A stretch of DNA of 64,000 nucleotides, from positions 558,001 to 622,000 of the forward strand of contig NZ_FNRQ01000002.1 in NCBI RefSeq assembly GCF_900107685.1, given 5' to 3'. Of the stretch, positions 15,620 through 25,062 are shown piece after piece; within the stretch, counting starts at the first letter, position 1; every line of letters begins with the position of its first letter. The notes beneath the pieces were generated by a model. The model made no database searches. It was not told the origin of the DNA and worked only from the letters and a program-made list of their open reading frames with translations. Source of the stretch: Paraburkholderia sartisoli (GTDB lineage: Bacteria > Pseudomonadota > Gammaproteobacteria > Burkholderiales > Burkholderiaceae). The translations under genes and the position numbers were made by a program.

Positions 15620-16051
15620 ATGAGCCAGCTTCGTCTTCCTTTTTCGACACTATCTCCGGCCGCCTATCAAGGTCTTCTGGCGACAAGCAACGCGCTTTCC
15701 GACAGCAGCCTCGGCCGGCCAATGGTCGAACTGATCTATCTGCGCATCTCGCAGATCAATGGCTGCGCATTCTGTCTGGGCAAGCATGCGTCGACGCTCC
15801 GTGATTCCGGTGTCACGCAACGCAAGCTCGACCAGCTCGCGGGCTGGCGCGTCAGCGAGCTGTTCGATGCACGGGAACGCGCCGCGCTCGCATGGGCAGA
15901 GACGTTGACGCACGTCGCAGAACAAGGTGCGCCCGACGAACGCTATGCCCCGCTGAAGGCACTCTTCTCCGATACGGAAATCTCGGATCTGACATTCGCC
16001 ATCTCGTTGATGAATGCGTTCAATCGTCTCGCCATTGGCATGCTGCTGTAG
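15620..16051 (+). CDS. AhpD-like carboxymuconolactone decarboxylase family protein
   Basis: A 143-residue protein with the alkylhydroperoxidase core ISQINGCAFCLGKHASTLRD, that is CxxC followed by H, around residues 46-60, as in the AhpD family; the C-terminus FAISLMNAFNRLAIGML is typical of these small proteins. It probably reduces organic peroxides or supports the flavoprotein upstream in quinone or electrophile stress. It is the last gene of the 14469-16051 operon. A 7-bp hairpin lies directly after it. Confidence 0.85.
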   Translation: MSQLRLPFSTLSPAAYQGLLATSNALSDSSLGRPMVELIYLRISQINGCAFCLGKHASTLRDSGVTQRKLDQLAGWRVSELFDARERAALAWAETLTHVAEQGAPDERYAPLKALFSDTEISDLTFAISLMNAFNRLAIGMLL

Positions 16052-16054
16052 GAA

Positions 16055-16071
16055 GCAGGCGCGTCGCCTGC
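16055..16071 (+). terminator. Short hairpin after the AhpD-like gene
   Basis: GCAGGCG (16055-16061) and CGCCTGC (16065-16071) form a perfect 7-bp stem with a 3-base loop, directly after the stop codon. No U-tract follows, so it is only a possible weak terminator. Confidence 0.35.
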
Positions 16072-16246
16072 GCCGCGTCAGCGAAAAACGCTCACCGCCT
16101 CGACCAGGGTTTCCTGTGAGAGAGGGTTAGCCGCGGAACCGACTGGGCGATTGCCATGCCGGCATGGCCTTCAATACCCGCATGCATGATCCGGCTGTCG
16201 TCCTGGAAGCCGCCGTCACAGTACGGCGACCCCCAGGATCCGGTCA

Positions 16247-18787
16247 TCACGCCGTCCTGGCTTCGGGATGGGGCGCCGCGTCGTCATGCATGACGCCCAG
16301 CAGCCTTGCCTGCGTGAACTCGTCACGCTCCAGCGCTTCGGCGGTGTCCTGATACGCCACACGTCCGTTGACGAGAACATAGACGCGGTCCGCGATCGGC
16401 AAGACCATGTCCGCCTGATGCTCGACGATGATCACACTCGCGCGCTCGCGTAGACGCACCACTGCATCGAGCACCTCCTGCACGACAGCCGGCGCGAGTC
16501 CTTCGAACGGTTCGTCCAGCAGAATCGCCCTGGCCGGCGCCATCAAGGCGCGCGCGATCGCCACCATCTGCCGCTCGCCGCCCGAAAGGTTCTCGGCACG
16601 TGTGTCCTTGCGGTTCGCGAGACGCGGAAAGAGCGCATAGATTTCGTCGACACTCGCGCCGCCCTTGCGCGCCGCAAGCCGCAGGTTCTCGTAGACCGTC
16701 AGGTTCGGAAAGAGCCGCCTTCCTTCGGGCACCATCGCCAGACCGAGCCGGTTGATCACATGGCTCGGCTTGTTCGTGATGTCGTGCCCGTCGAACATGA
16801 TCGATCCGGAATTGATCTGCACGACGCCCGTGGCCGCGCGCAATGTAGTCGTCTTGCCTACGCCATTGCGGCCGAGAATAGCCACCACTTCGCCTTCGTT
16901 CAACGTCAGGTCGAGGCCGTCGAGAATCGTATTGCCGCCGTAACCGGCCTTCAGGTTCCTGATCGTGAGGAGCGGTTTCGTCGCGGCTGCGCGCGTCACA
17001 CGCGTGGTCACGCGCTCGCTGGCCGGGACCGTCAACTTCGAGCGCCCCATGTATGCCTCGATCACTTCCGGGTGGGCCGCCACTTCTGCCGGTGCGCCGT
17101 CGGCGATCAGATGCCCGCGATGCAGCACGCTGATGCGGTCGGAGATCGCCAGCACGCGATCGATGTCATGTTCGATCAGCACCACCGCATGATGATTTGC
17201 CAGCTCGCGAATGATCTTCGCGACGATTTCACGGTCCGCTTCCGCGAGGCCCGCGAGCGGCTCGTCCAGCAGAAGGACCTTTGCCTGAGTCGCAAGAGAG
17301 ATGGCGATCTCAAGCAGACGCTGCTCGCCATGCGACAGGTTCTCGCACGTCGCGCCCGCCTTGCCGACGAGTCCAACCGCCGCAAGCAGCGACCACGTGC
17401 GGGCATTCTGTGCCCCGGAACCATGTGCATCGAGCCACATGCCGAGGCGTCCGCGCTCGACGGCCTGCACGGCCACGCGCACGTTCTCGAACACCGTCAG
17501 GTTACGGAACACGCTCAGAATCTGGAAGGAGCGGCTCATACCCAGACGCACACGCCTGAACATCGCGAGGCGCGTCACATCCTGGCCGTCGAAGATGATG
17601 CGTCCGGCCGTTGGCTGCAGCACGCCTGTCAGCATGTTGAAGAACGTGGTCTTGCCCGCGCCGTTCGGACCGATGAAGCTGTGCAGACGGTACGGAAACA
17701 CGTCGAGGTCGATCTTGTCGGCGGTGACGAGCGAGCCGAACTGCTTCGACAGACCGCGTACCGACAGAATCGGCGTATTCGGGTCGACGTCGATACGTGT
17801 GCTCCGGTACGGCTCGATGACAGCGGGACGCGCGGGAATCGTGTCGCGCACGAGCGTCCAGCGCGGCTTCTTCAGAAAACGCTGGACCAGCCCCTGAATC
17901 CCTTCCGGCGAAAAGAACGCGAACGCGATGATGATCGGCGCGAACAGCAGCCACCAATGTTCAGTCAGGCCGCTCAGCTTGTCTTCGAGCAGGATGAAGG
18001 CGATCGCACCCCACAGCGGCCCAAGGAACTGATGCACGCCACCGAGCACGGTCATGAGCAGGCTGTCGCCCGCATGTTCCCAGCTCAGGTTGTTCGCATA
18101 CGCGCCTTGCAGCATCAGACAGAGCAGGCCACCGGCATAACCGATGATCGCCGCCGAGATGACAAACGAAAAAAGCTTCAGGCGATACGTGTCATAGCCA
18201 AGGCTCGACGCGCGTTGCTCGTTGTCGCGCAGCGCCTGCAACGCGCGGCCGAACGGCGAGTGAACCAGCCGCCACAACGCCCATGCGACCGCCACCACCG
18301 TCACGCAGGCAAACACGTGGAACGCCGGGAAGGTCGCGAACATCGGACGCGGCACGTCCTGCAAGCCGTTTTCGCCGCCGGTCACGTCGGTCCATTTGAA
18401 CGCGATCTCAAAGGCGATCTGCGAGCATGCGAGCGTGAGCAGCGAGAAATAGAGCCCTCGCCGTTTCAGCACGATCGCGCCGATCAGCAACGCCATCACC
18501 GCCGTGAGCACGACGCTCAACGCCAGGGCGAGCACTTCGTTGTGAACATAGTGCTGCAACGACACGGCGACGAGATACGTCGACGTGCCGAAGAACACCG
18601 ACGCGCCGAACGGCACGAGGCCGGTGTACGCGACCAGCAGGTTCACGCCCATGCCGTACAGCGCGTAGATCGCCACTTGCGTGGCACGCTCGAGCGGCGT
18701 GCCGGTCAGTGCGAGCAACGCCGAGACGACGGCGAGGCAGATCGCGAGCAGCGCGACCGGATGCCGGGATACGAGTTTGAAGTTCAT
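16247..18787 (-). CDS. Fused Liv-type ABC importer: permease + two ATPases (LivM-LivG-LivF)
   Basis: An 846-residue polypeptide joining three normally separate subunits of a branched-chain amino-acid-type ABC importer. Residues about 1-312 are a LivM permease (GMGVNLLVAYTGLVPFGAS; helices up to EGIQGLVQRFLKK). Residues about 335-575 are a LivG ATPase (GPNGAGKTT, NLSHGEQRLLEIA, LLLDEPLAGL). Residues about 600-830 are a LivF ATPase (GRNGVGKTT, NLSGGERQMVAIA, ILLDEPFEGL). LivM-LivG fusions are known in Burkholderia-group genomes; the triple fusion is less usual. Its ATG overlaps the livH stop as ATGA. Liv-type systems also import aromatic and hydroaromatic acids, which suits the catabolic cluster downstream. 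Confidence 0.93.
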   Translation of the reverse strand: MNFKLVSRHPVALLAICLAVVSALLALTGTPLERATQVAIYALYGMGVNLLVAYTGLVPFGASVFFGTSTYLVAVSLQHYVHNEVLALALSVVLTAVMALLIGAIVLKRRGLYFSLLTLACSQIAFEIAFKWTDVTGGENGLQDVPRPMFATFPAFHVFACVTVVAVAWALWRLVHSPFGRALQALRDNEQRASSLGYDTYRLKLFSFVISAAIIGYAGGLLCLMLQGAYANNLSWEHAGDSLLMTVLGGVHQFLGPLWGAIAFILLEDKLSGLTEHWWLLFAPIIIAFAFFSPEGIQGLVQRFLKKPRWTLVRDTIPARPAVIEPYRSTRIDVDPNTPILSVRGLSKQFGSLVTADKIDLDVFPYRLHSFIGPNGAGKTTFFNMLTGVLQPTAGRIIFDGQDVTRLAMFRRVRLGMSRSFQILSVFRNLTVFENVRVAVQAVERGRLGMWLDAHGSGAQNARTWSLLAAVGLVGKAGATCENLSHGEQRLLEIAISLATQAKVLLLDEPLAGLAEADREIVAKIIRELANHHAVVLIEHDIDRVLAISDRISVLHRGHLIADGAPAEVAAHPEVIEAYMGRSKLTVPASERVTTRVTRAAATKPLLTIRNLKAGYGGNTILDGLDLTLNEGEVVAILGRNGVGKTTTLRAATGVVQINSGSIMFDGHDITNKPSHVINRLGLAMVPEGRRLFPNLTVYENLRLAARKGGASVDEIYALFPRLANRKDTRAENLSGGERQMVAIARALMAPARAILLDEPFEGLAPAVVQEVLDAVVRLRERASVIIVEHQADMVLPIADRVYVLVNGRVAYQDTAEALERDEFTQARLLGVMHDDAAPHPEARTA

Positions 18788-19653
18788 TCGAAGCGCTCCC
18801 AACGTTCACCGAAGAGCCCGCGAGGACGCACGAGCAGCACGAGCGCCATCAGCACATACATCGCGACCGACGAACCTTCGGGGAAGAACTGCACGGCCAG
18901 CGCCGTGACGATACCCACCAGCAGACCCGCCACCACCGCGCCCGCGAAAGAGCCGAGACCGCCGATGGTGACGATCACGAACGCCGGCATCACGGCGGCC
19001 GTCGCCATGCTCGGCGTGACGGTCAGGAGCGGTGCCGCGAGCAGGCCGGCGGCACCGGCCAGCAACGCGCCAAGACCAAACGCACCGGTCAGGACACGCG
19101 GCAGGTTGATGCCGAGCAGGCCGACCATCTCCGGATCACGACTGCCGGCGCGCAGGATGCGGCCGTACGGCGTGAATTTGAGGAACCACCACAACGCGAG
19201 CAGAATCACGACCGTCGTGACGAGCACGAACAGGCGGTATTTCGTCAGCAGGAGCGGTCCATAAACGAAGAGGCCCGACAGCGCGGCCGGCGGACTGAAC
19301 GGCAAGCCGCCCGAACCCCACACGAGCCGGATCAGCGCGGTCAGTAGCAGGGACAGCGCGAACGTCACGATCAGCCCCAGCAGCGGCTCCTTGCCATATA
19401 GCCTGCGGATGAAGATCACCTCGATCAGCATGCCGGCCGCGGCGACCAGAACGGGCGCGAGCACGACCGACCACCAGCCGAACTGCGTCGACAGCGCGAT
19501 CGCGAAGTACGCGCCGAGCGCGAACAGCGCCCCGTGCGCGAAGTTGACGATCCCGAGCAACCCGCAAATGATCGACAGTCCGATCGCGAGCAACACGTAA
19601 AGAAATCCCAGCACCAACCCATTGGCGATCTGGGACAAGACAATTTCTGCCAT
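18784..19653 (-). CDS. Liv-type ABC importer permease (LivH family)
   Basis: A 289-residue membrane protein with the LivH signature: LVLGFLYVLLAIGLSIICGL, then GIVNFAHGALFALGAYFA near residues 35-52 and FVIVTIGGLGSFAGAVVAGL near residue 225-245. It has about eight hydrophobic segments and the expected length. It forms the inner-membrane channel with the permease part of the downstream fusion protein, to which it is coupled by a 4-bp stop/start overlap. The solute-binding protein gene lies 32 bp upstream. The substrate is unknown. Confidence 0.93.
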   Translation of the reverse strand: MAEIVLSQIANGLVLGFLYVLLAIGLSIICGLLGIVNFAHGALFALGAYFAIALSTQFGWWSVVLAPVLVAAAGMLIEVIFIRRLYGKEPLLGLIVTFALSLLLTALIRLVWGSGGLPFSPPAALSGLFVYGPLLLTKYRLFVLVTTVVILLALWWFLKFTPYGRILRAGSRDPEMVGLLGINLPRVLTGAFGLGALLAGAAGLLAAPLLTVTPSMATAAVMPAFVIVTIGGLGSFAGAVVAGLLVGIVTALAVQFFPEGSSVAMYVLMALVLLVRPRGLFGERWERFE

Positions 19654-19685
19654 GTCCGTACTCCGGTACCAGCGTGCTTGAAGAA

Positions 19686-20984
19686 TCAGGCCTGACGCGG
19701 CGGCATGTTGCAGCCGATTTCCTGGCGTGTTCCGTACAGCTTGTCGAGATCAGCGGGGTTCTTCGGCACGACCGACACCTGATCGAGCCAGTCCCACTTG
19801 TCGGTGATGTGGTCCTTGACCTTGAACACGGTCCAGCGACGGACCATCTGGTGGTCCCACGAACGGTAATAGGCAGGCATCGCGCCGTCGTCCAGCCTGA
19901 CGGTTTCGAGGCTCGCCGCGATGTCCGCGCCGCCCGTGCTCTTCGCCTGCTTGATACCCTCCAGCAGCCCGCGTGCGGCGAACCAGCCAATCCACGCCTT
20001 GTCGGCGGGCGGCTTGCCGTACTTCGCCGTGTAGTTCTTGATGAATGCGACCTCGGCAGGCGTATGGCCCGGTGAGCTGAAGTGCCACGGCTTGCCGTAG
20101 TAGCCGGTCGCGGCGTCGGGACTGATCGACCAGAGGTCCGAGTCGCCGATGATCGGACACGCCACCGGAATCGTCCCCTTGAGGCCCATTTCGGCGTACT
20201 GCTTGAGGAACGTCGACAGGTCGCCGCCGGGCAGGCCCAGCACCACGACGTCCGGCTTCGACTGGCGGATCTTGAGGATGAAGGAGCTGAAATCCGTGGT
20301 GTTCAGCGGCGAGACGTCCGCGCCCGTCATGGTGCCGCCCGCTTCCTTCAGCAGGTCCGACATGGAGCGCTGGATGTCCTGCCCATACGCGTAGTTCGCG
20401 ACGAGGAAGTGCCAGCGCTTGCCCTTCGCGAGGAGCGACGGCGCGAGCGCGCGGCACGTCACCGGCGTCGGCGCGAGCGTGCGGAACGTGTAGGGGTTGC
20501 AGCTGCTGCCGGTCAGTTCACGGGCCGCCGCGTTCGGTGCGATATAGGGCATTTTCGCGCGATTCGCCACCGAGGCCATCGCGAGCGACGTGCCGCTATT
20601 GGTGCCGCCGATCACCGCGACGACCTTGTCCTCGTCGACGAGCTTCTGCATGTTCTGCTGTGCCGATTGCGGGTTCGGTTCGTCGTACCAGATCAGATCG
20701 ACGCGACGGCCGCGCACCTGGTTGCCGGCGTCGGCGAGCGCGAGCTTCACGCCGTTCGCGATCATCTCGCCCTGTTCCGTCCACACGCCCTGCTTCGCCA
20801 TCACGAGACCCAGCTTCAGCGGCTGTTCACCCTGTGCCCGCACGAATGCTGGTGCGGCCAGCACCGCCGCGCCGCTCGCGAGCGTCTTGCCCGCCGCCGT
20901 CAGCCAGCTGCGTCGCGTCATGCCGCCCGAAGTCTCGCGCGTGGCGTCGCTGTCTTTCATGTCTTCACCGTGGTCCTGGCTCAT
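19686..20984 (-). CDS. ABC transporter periplasmic substrate-binding protein (Liv type)
   Basis: A 432-residue type I periplasmic binding protein. The N-terminus has a twin-arginine pattern (TRRSWL, R24-R25) and a hydrophobic stretch ending PAFVRAQ near residue 51, suggesting Tat export. The mature part starts LKLGLVMAKQGVWTEQG, with AVIGGTNSGTSLAMA and YGQDIQRSMSDLL typical of amide/branched-chain amino-acid and aromatic-acid binders. The start at 20984 has GGAGCGGAGA upstream and is preferred to 21008. An IclR-type palindrome (21071-21085) lies 86 bp upstream. It is the first gene of the importer operon. Confidence 0.9.
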   Translation of the reverse strand: MSQDHGEDMKDSDATRETSGGMTRRSWLTAAGKTLASGAAVLAAPAFVRAQGEQPLKLGLVMAKQGVWTEQGEMIANGVKLALADAGNQVRGRRVDLIWYDEPNPQSAQQNMQKLVDEDKVVAVIGGTNSGTSLAMASVANRAKMPYIAPNAAARELTGSSCNPYTFRTLAPTPVTCRALAPSLLAKGKRWHFLVANYAYGQDIQRSMSDLLKEAGGTMTGADVSPLNTTDFSSFILKIRQSKPDVVVLGLPGGDLSTFLKQYAEMGLKGTIPVACPIIGDSDLWSISPDAATGYYGKPWHFSSPGHTPAEVAFIKNYTAKYGKPPADKAWIGWFAARGLLEGIKQAKSTGGADIAASLETVRLDDGAMPAYYRSWDHQMVRRWTVFKVKDHITDKWDWLDQVSVVPKNPADLDKLYGTRQEIGCNMPPRQA

Positions 20985-21070
20985 CTGTCTCCGCTCCTGG
21001 TTGCACATCCACTGGATGTCAGCTAAGTAGTGTTGCTGCCGATGTGATTTTTGCGAATATTAATTTCAAC

Positions 21071-21085
21071 TGGAATAATATTCAA
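21071..21085 (-). promoter_or_regulatory. IclR-type 15-bp operator (importer operon)
   Basis: TGGAATAATATTCAA matches the cluster consensus TGGAATA-N-TATTCCA at 13 of 14 defined positions. It is 86 bp upstream of the binding-protein start. It is one of five such sites in this cluster (see 22093, 28619, 30637, 33677). Confidence 0.6.
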
Positions 21086-21150
21086 CAATTTCGAACCCTT
21101 ACAGGGTTTTCATGAATATGCGAGATCCGTGCGGGCAGGTCGAACGCCGT

Positions 21151-22047
21151 CTACTGCCGTGTGCGGTAGAACGCGATCGTCTGCCGCAATCCCTCTTCCA
21201 GCGAAGTCGCGGGTAACCCGGGAAGCAGACGGGCGAGCATGGGGTCGTCCGGAAATTCCGTGGCGATGGGCAATGCTGACCCGCTGGCGTCAAGGCGAGC
21301 GCCGGGCGCCAGCGCGGAGATCTGCGCGATCACCGTGTCGACCGATGCGATCTCGCCGGCGAGCGTAAACACGTGGGCGCCTGGCGCTGTCGTGAAGAGC
21401 GCCGCTTCGTACGCGGCGGCCACATCGTCGGCGAAAACGAGGCCCGTCGATCCCGTGAACGGAATCGTGTATTGCTCGCCACGCGCCGCGGCGCGGCACG
21501 CGAGACTCGGCCCCGCGCTCGATCCGCTCTCGCGCCCCGCGCCATAAACGACAAGCGGCCGGAAACCGATGCTCGCGATGCCGCAGTCGTTCCAGTACGC
21601 CCGCGCCGAGCCCTCGCACGCCAGCTTGAAGGCGCCGTAGTGCGTCTCGGGATGCGGCTGCGCGCCGTCGTCGGGGCCGAAAACGCCGGCGCTGCTCGCG
21701 TAAAGCACGCTGCGTAAACCCGCCGCACGCGCGGCATCGAACACGTTCAGCGTGCCGATCAGATTGATTTGCGCGCCGCGTACGGGGTCGCTCGCGCAAC
21801 CGGGCGTCAGCACGCCGGCCAGATGAATGACGCCGTCGCAACCCTGCAGCGCGCGCGTCACATCGCTGGCGACAGAAATGTCGCCCGTCATCCATTCCAC
21901 TTCGCCTGCCTGCCGCGGCGCGAGTTCGCCCAGCAGGCGCGCGTCGCTGCGCAAGTCGAACGCCCTCAAGCTGACATTTCGCGCCAGCAGCCGTCGCATG
22001 ACCCATGCGGCAAGAAAGCCGCTCCCTCCCGTCACCAGCACCCGCAT
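21151..22047 (-). CDS. NAD-dependent epimerase/dehydratase (extended SDR, DenD-like)
   Basis: A 298-residue extended SDR. The Rossmann motif is MRVLVTGGSGFLAAWVMRR at the very N-terminus, then GVIHLAGVLTPGCASD, the Ser/Tyr/Lys region YASSAGVFGPDD, and THYGAFKLACEG (Tyr-x3-Lys). The body resembles D-erythronate dehydrogenase (DenD) and sugar-acid dehydrogenases more than nucleotide-sugar epimerases, so a polyol or sugar-acid oxidation is plausible. ATG 22047 has GAGGAG seven bases upstream. It is divergent from the FAD dehydrogenase at 22162, with a shared palindrome between them. Confidence 0.85.
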   Translation of the reverse strand: MRVLVTGGSGFLAAWVMRRLLARNVSLRAFDLRSDARLLGELAPRQAGEVEWMTGDISVASDVTRALQGCDGVIHLAGVLTPGCASDPVRGAQINLIGTLNVFDAARAAGLRSVLYASSAGVFGPDDGAQPHPETHYGAFKLACEGSARAYWNDCGIASIGFRPLVVYGAGRESGSSAGPSLACRAAARGEQYTIPFTGSTGLVFADDVAAAYEAALFTTAPGAHVFTLAGEIASVDTVIAQISALAPGARLDASGSALPIATEFPDDPMLARLLPGLPATSLEEGLRQTIAFYRTRQ

Positions 22048-22092
22048 CGTCCGCTCCTCCGATGTATGGAAATATTTGATTTTCGTCATTTA

Positions 22093-22107
22093 TAGAATAC
22101 CATTCCA
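22093..22107 (+). promoter_or_regulatory. IclR-type 15-bp operator (divergent promoter)
   Basis: TAGAATACCATTCCA matches TGGAATA-N-TATTCCA at 12 of 14 defined positions. It is 45 bp from the epimerase start and 54 bp from the FAD-dehydrogenase start, so one site could control both directions. Confidence 0.55.
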
Positions 22108-22161
22108 CTAAGAAAACTTGTTCTATTTATTTCCGCATCACGCGGAAGGAGACACGAAGGC

Positions 22162-23946
22162 ATGAACGCGACGAGGCAAACACATTGGGACGAGGAAGTT
22201 GACCTGCTGGTGTTCGGTGCGGGCGCGGGCGGCATGACCGCCGCGCTGGTCGCGCATCACGAGGGCATCAAGGTGCTCGTGTGCGAGAAGACGGACGCCG
22301 TCGGCGGCATCACGTCCACCTCGGGCGGCACCACCTGGGTGCCGGGCACAAGCCTGAGCACGAGCGCCGGCGTACCCGACAGCGTCGACGACGCGCGGCG
22401 CTTTCTCGCGTCGGTGGTCGGCGATCGCGGCGGTGACGAAGCGCGCGAGGCGTTTCTGCAAAGCGGCCCGGCGGCGATCGACGAACTCCAGCGCATCAGC
22501 GACGTGAAGTTCGTCGCCGCCACGGCGCACCCGGACTACGTGACGGGCCCCGGCGCGGCCTTCGGCGGGCGGGCGTTGGCGCCGGTCGCATTCGACGGAC
22601 GATTGCTCGGCGCCGAATTCGTTCGCGTGAGACCGCCGCGCAAGGAGTTCATGGGGCTGGGCGGCATGATGGTGGCGCGCACCGACCTCGACGCGCTGCT
22701 CGCGCCCTTCGCTTCGACGAAGAACTTCTCGCGCACGCTGGCCGTCGTGGGCCGCTATGTGATGGACCGGCTGCGCTATCCACGCGGCACGCAACTGGTC
22801 ATGGGCAATGCGCTGGCTGCACGGCTCTTCTACAGCCTGCGCAAACAGAACGTGGAAGTCCGCTTTGAAACACCGCTGATTGAACTGGTGATCGAGCAAG
22901 GCGAAGTCACCGGCGCCGTGGTCGAACAGAAAGGCGCGGGAAAGAAGCGCATTCGCGCGCGTCGCGGCGTGGTGCTCGCCACCGGCGGCATTACGCGCCA
23001 TCCGGTGTTGCGCAAACAGTTGTTCCCCGCGGGTGCCGGGCCGTTATCGCTTTCGCCGAACACGCATACCGGCGACGGCGTTGACAGTGCGCTGAAGATC
23101 AACGCACAGCTGAACGATGGGCACGACAGCCCGGGGCTCTGGATGCCGTGCTCGATCCTGCGCTCACGCGATGGTCAGGACAGCGTCTGGCCGCACATCA
23201 TTCTCGATCGTGCGAAGCCGGGGCTGATTGCGGTGAACAGTCGTGGCGAGCGCTTCGTCAACGAGTCGGACTCGTATCACGACTTCGTGATGGGCATGCT
23301 GCGCGACAGCGAGAGCGGCGGCGGCAAAGGTGACAGCGTGCCGGCGCACCTGATCGTGGATGCGGCGTTCATTCGCGACTATGGCCTCGGACTGCTGATG
23401 CGCGAGCGAAGCCGCAGTCGCATCGCCAGCTTCGAAAAGGCGGGGTATCTGATCAAGGGCAACACGCTGGCTGAACTCGCCGCGAAACTGGGCATCGATG
23501 CAGCGGGACTCGAGCGCACCGTCGACACGTACAACCGCGATGCCGCGCAAGGCCAGGATCCCGCGTTTCATCGCGGCGCGAGCGTGGTGAACCGGTTCAA
23601 CGGCGACGCCGCACAGAAACCCAACCCCTGCGTTCGTCCGATCGGGCCGGGGCCGTACTATGCCGTGACGGTCTGGCCGGCAGACCTTGCCTGTAGCGCG
23701 GGGCTCGAGGGCAACGCGAACGGCCAGGTGCTCGATAACAACGGCCACGCCATTCCAGGCCTGTACGCGTGTGGCAACGACCTCGCCTCGATCTTTCGCG
23801 GCACCTACCCCGGCCCGGGGACCACACTCGGTCCCGCAATCGTGTTTGGCTGGCGCGTCGCGAAATACGCGGCTCGCGCCGTGCCTGGCGCATCCGGGGC
23901 GAGGCAGTTAGACCCCGTCGCGCCGAAGCCGCGTGTGACTGTGTGA
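22162..23946 (+). CDS. FAD-dependent dehydrogenase (KstD / fumarate reductase flavoprotein family), copy 1
   Basis: A 594-residue flavoprotein. The N-terminal ADP-binding fold is LLVFGAGAGGMTAALVAHHE, followed by EKTDAVGGITSTSGGTTWVPG; the second FAD segment near the end is GLYACGNDLASIF, then YPGPGTTLGPAIVFG. These match 3-ketosteroid dehydrogenase-like and other ring or alkene desaturases of the FrdA superfamily. It is clearly more distant from the two paralogues at 26832 and 31688 than they are from each other. AGGAGACACGAAGGC precedes ATG 22162. The substrate is unknown; a ring dehydrogenation is my inference from the family and neighbours. Confidence 0.88.
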   Translation: MNATRQTHWDEEVDLLVFGAGAGGMTAALVAHHEGIKVLVCEKTDAVGGITSTSGGTTWVPGTSLSTSAGVPDSVDDARRFLASVVGDRGGDEAREAFLQSGPAAIDELQRISDVKFVAATAHPDYVTGPGAAFGGRALAPVAFDGRLLGAEFVRVRPPRKEFMGLGGMMVARTDLDALLAPFASTKNFSRTLAVVGRYVMDRLRYPRGTQLVMGNALAARLFYSLRKQNVEVRFETPLIELVIEQGEVTGAVVEQKGAGKKRIRARRGVVLATGGITRHPVLRKQLFPAGAGPLSLSPNTHTGDGVDSALKINAQLNDGHDSPGLWMPCSILRSRDGQDSVWPHIILDRAKPGLIAVNSRGERFVNESDSYHDFVMGMLRDSESGGGKGDSVPAHLIVDAAFIRDYGLGLLMRERSRSRIASFEKAGYLIKGNTLAELAAKLGIDAAGLERTVDTYNRDAAQGQDPAFHRGASVVNRFNGDAAQKPNPCVRPIGPGPYYAVTVWPADLACSAGLEGNANGQVLDNNGHAIPGLYACGNDLASIFRGTYPGPGTTLGPAIVFGWRVAKYAARAVPGASGARQLDPVAPKPRVTV

Positions 23947-24207
23947 GATTTGTAGGGGTTTGACGGCGGTCGCCTTCGTGGCGTCCGCCCAGACCTTGCT
24001 TTGCACGAAGCGCAGGATCGTTTCCACTGTCAGTGGTTCAATACCGCGCACGCGGTACCGGGTCTGATGGATCGCGGACGAACGCCGCATGGGACGTGTG
24101 CCGAGCGCCAGCACGGTGAACGCACAAAGAGCCCCACGGCAGATACGCTACCGCCAGGACGAACATACCGCGAGCGCGCCTGATGACCAGGCCGACGCGC
24201 AGCACGG

Positions 24208-25062
24208 TCACGCTGCCTTGGGCCGCCCCTTGCGCCTCGCCACGACCGGCTGCGCGCTGGCCGCCGCGGGCACCACTTTCACGCTGCGCTTGAAATACGG
24301 CGAGCTGAGCGTGGCCGCGCCCATATCCGATGCCGCCTCGAGCAACACAGGCGCAAGCTCCTTCAGGCGCGCATCCGGCAGCCGGCTTGTCGGCCCGGCC
24401 AGACTCACCACGCCCACGGCCACGCCCGTCACCGGATGACGGATCACCGCCGCCATCGACGTCATCCCGACCTCGTACGTGTCGCTGGCGATGCCATAGC
24501 CGCGTTTGCGCGCGCCGGCCAGATCCTGGAGAAACTGCTGGATCGACTTCGGCGCTCTCGGCCCGGTCTGCCCCGCCTTGCCAATGCCGCCCTGGCGCGA
24601 AACCAGTTCGAGCGCCTCTTCGTCGCTCAGGGTCGAAAGCCACGCCTGCCCGCTCGCGGTGCAGTGAAGCGGCGGCTGACTGCCCATGTCCGGGTCATAG
24701 CGAAGACCGGATTTGGCCCCCTGCGCCTTCCCGACAAACGTGATGTGATCGTCCTCGACCACGCCGAGCCGCGCCAGTTCGCCCGACGCCGAAGCCAGCC
24801 TGTCGAGCACCGGTTGCGAAATATCGAGCACGCCTCCCGTGGACAGCCAGATCAGCGCAAGCGACACCAGCTTGAGCGCCAGCACATACTCGCCGTGCTC
24901 GTCCTGCCGCACATACCCTTCTTCGCCCAATTCCGCCAGCAAGCGATGGGTGCCGCTGCGCGGGATGTTCAGCGTGTCGGCGATGGCGGCCAGCTGCATG
25001 CTGCCGCCCTGTTTCGCCAGCAGCTCGATGATGGCCAACGCCCGCTCAAGATTTCCAGCCAT
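24208..25062 (-). CDS. IclR-family transcriptional regulator (probable cluster regulator)
   Basis: A 284-residue IclR-type regulator. The N-terminal winged helix spans about residues 1-65 (ERALAIIELLAKQGGSMQLA, LNIPRSGTHRLLAELGEEGY). The effector domain follows to about residue 250 (LHCTASGQAWLSTL, GVVSLAGPTSRL). The last 35 residues are basic (ARRKGRPKAA), an extra tail that could contact DNA. It lies inside the 16-34 kb cluster and is the only regulator there, so it is the best candidate to bind the repeated 15-bp palindromes, whose layout matches the E. coli IclR site TGGAAAT-N-ATTTCCA. Its own upstream region has only a degenerate site near 25094. Confidence 0.92.
   Translation of the reverse strand: MAGNLERALAIIELLAKQGGSMQLAAIADTLNIPRSGTHRLLAELGEEGYVRQDEHGEYVLALKLVSLALIWLSTGGVLDISQPVLDRLASASGELARLGVVEDDHITFVGKAQGAKSGLRYDPDMGSQPPLHCTASGQAWLSTLSDEEALELVSRQGGIGKAGQTGPRAPKSIQQFLQDLAGARKRGYGIASDTYEVGMTSMAAVIRHPVTGVAVGVVSLAGPTSRLPDARLKELAPVLLEAASDMGAATLSSPYFKRSVKVVPAAASAQPVVARRKGRPKAA

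Noticed and set aside
16760..19264. 834-residue open frame on the plus strand
   Set aside because: It is antisense to the fused ABC transporter and LivH genes and has the Arg/His/Gln-rich composition of a high-GC shadow frame.
23947..24207. Gap between FAD dehydrogenase copy 1 and the IclR gene
   Set aside because: I looked for a terminator, small gene or RNA; only short frames without similarity were visible.
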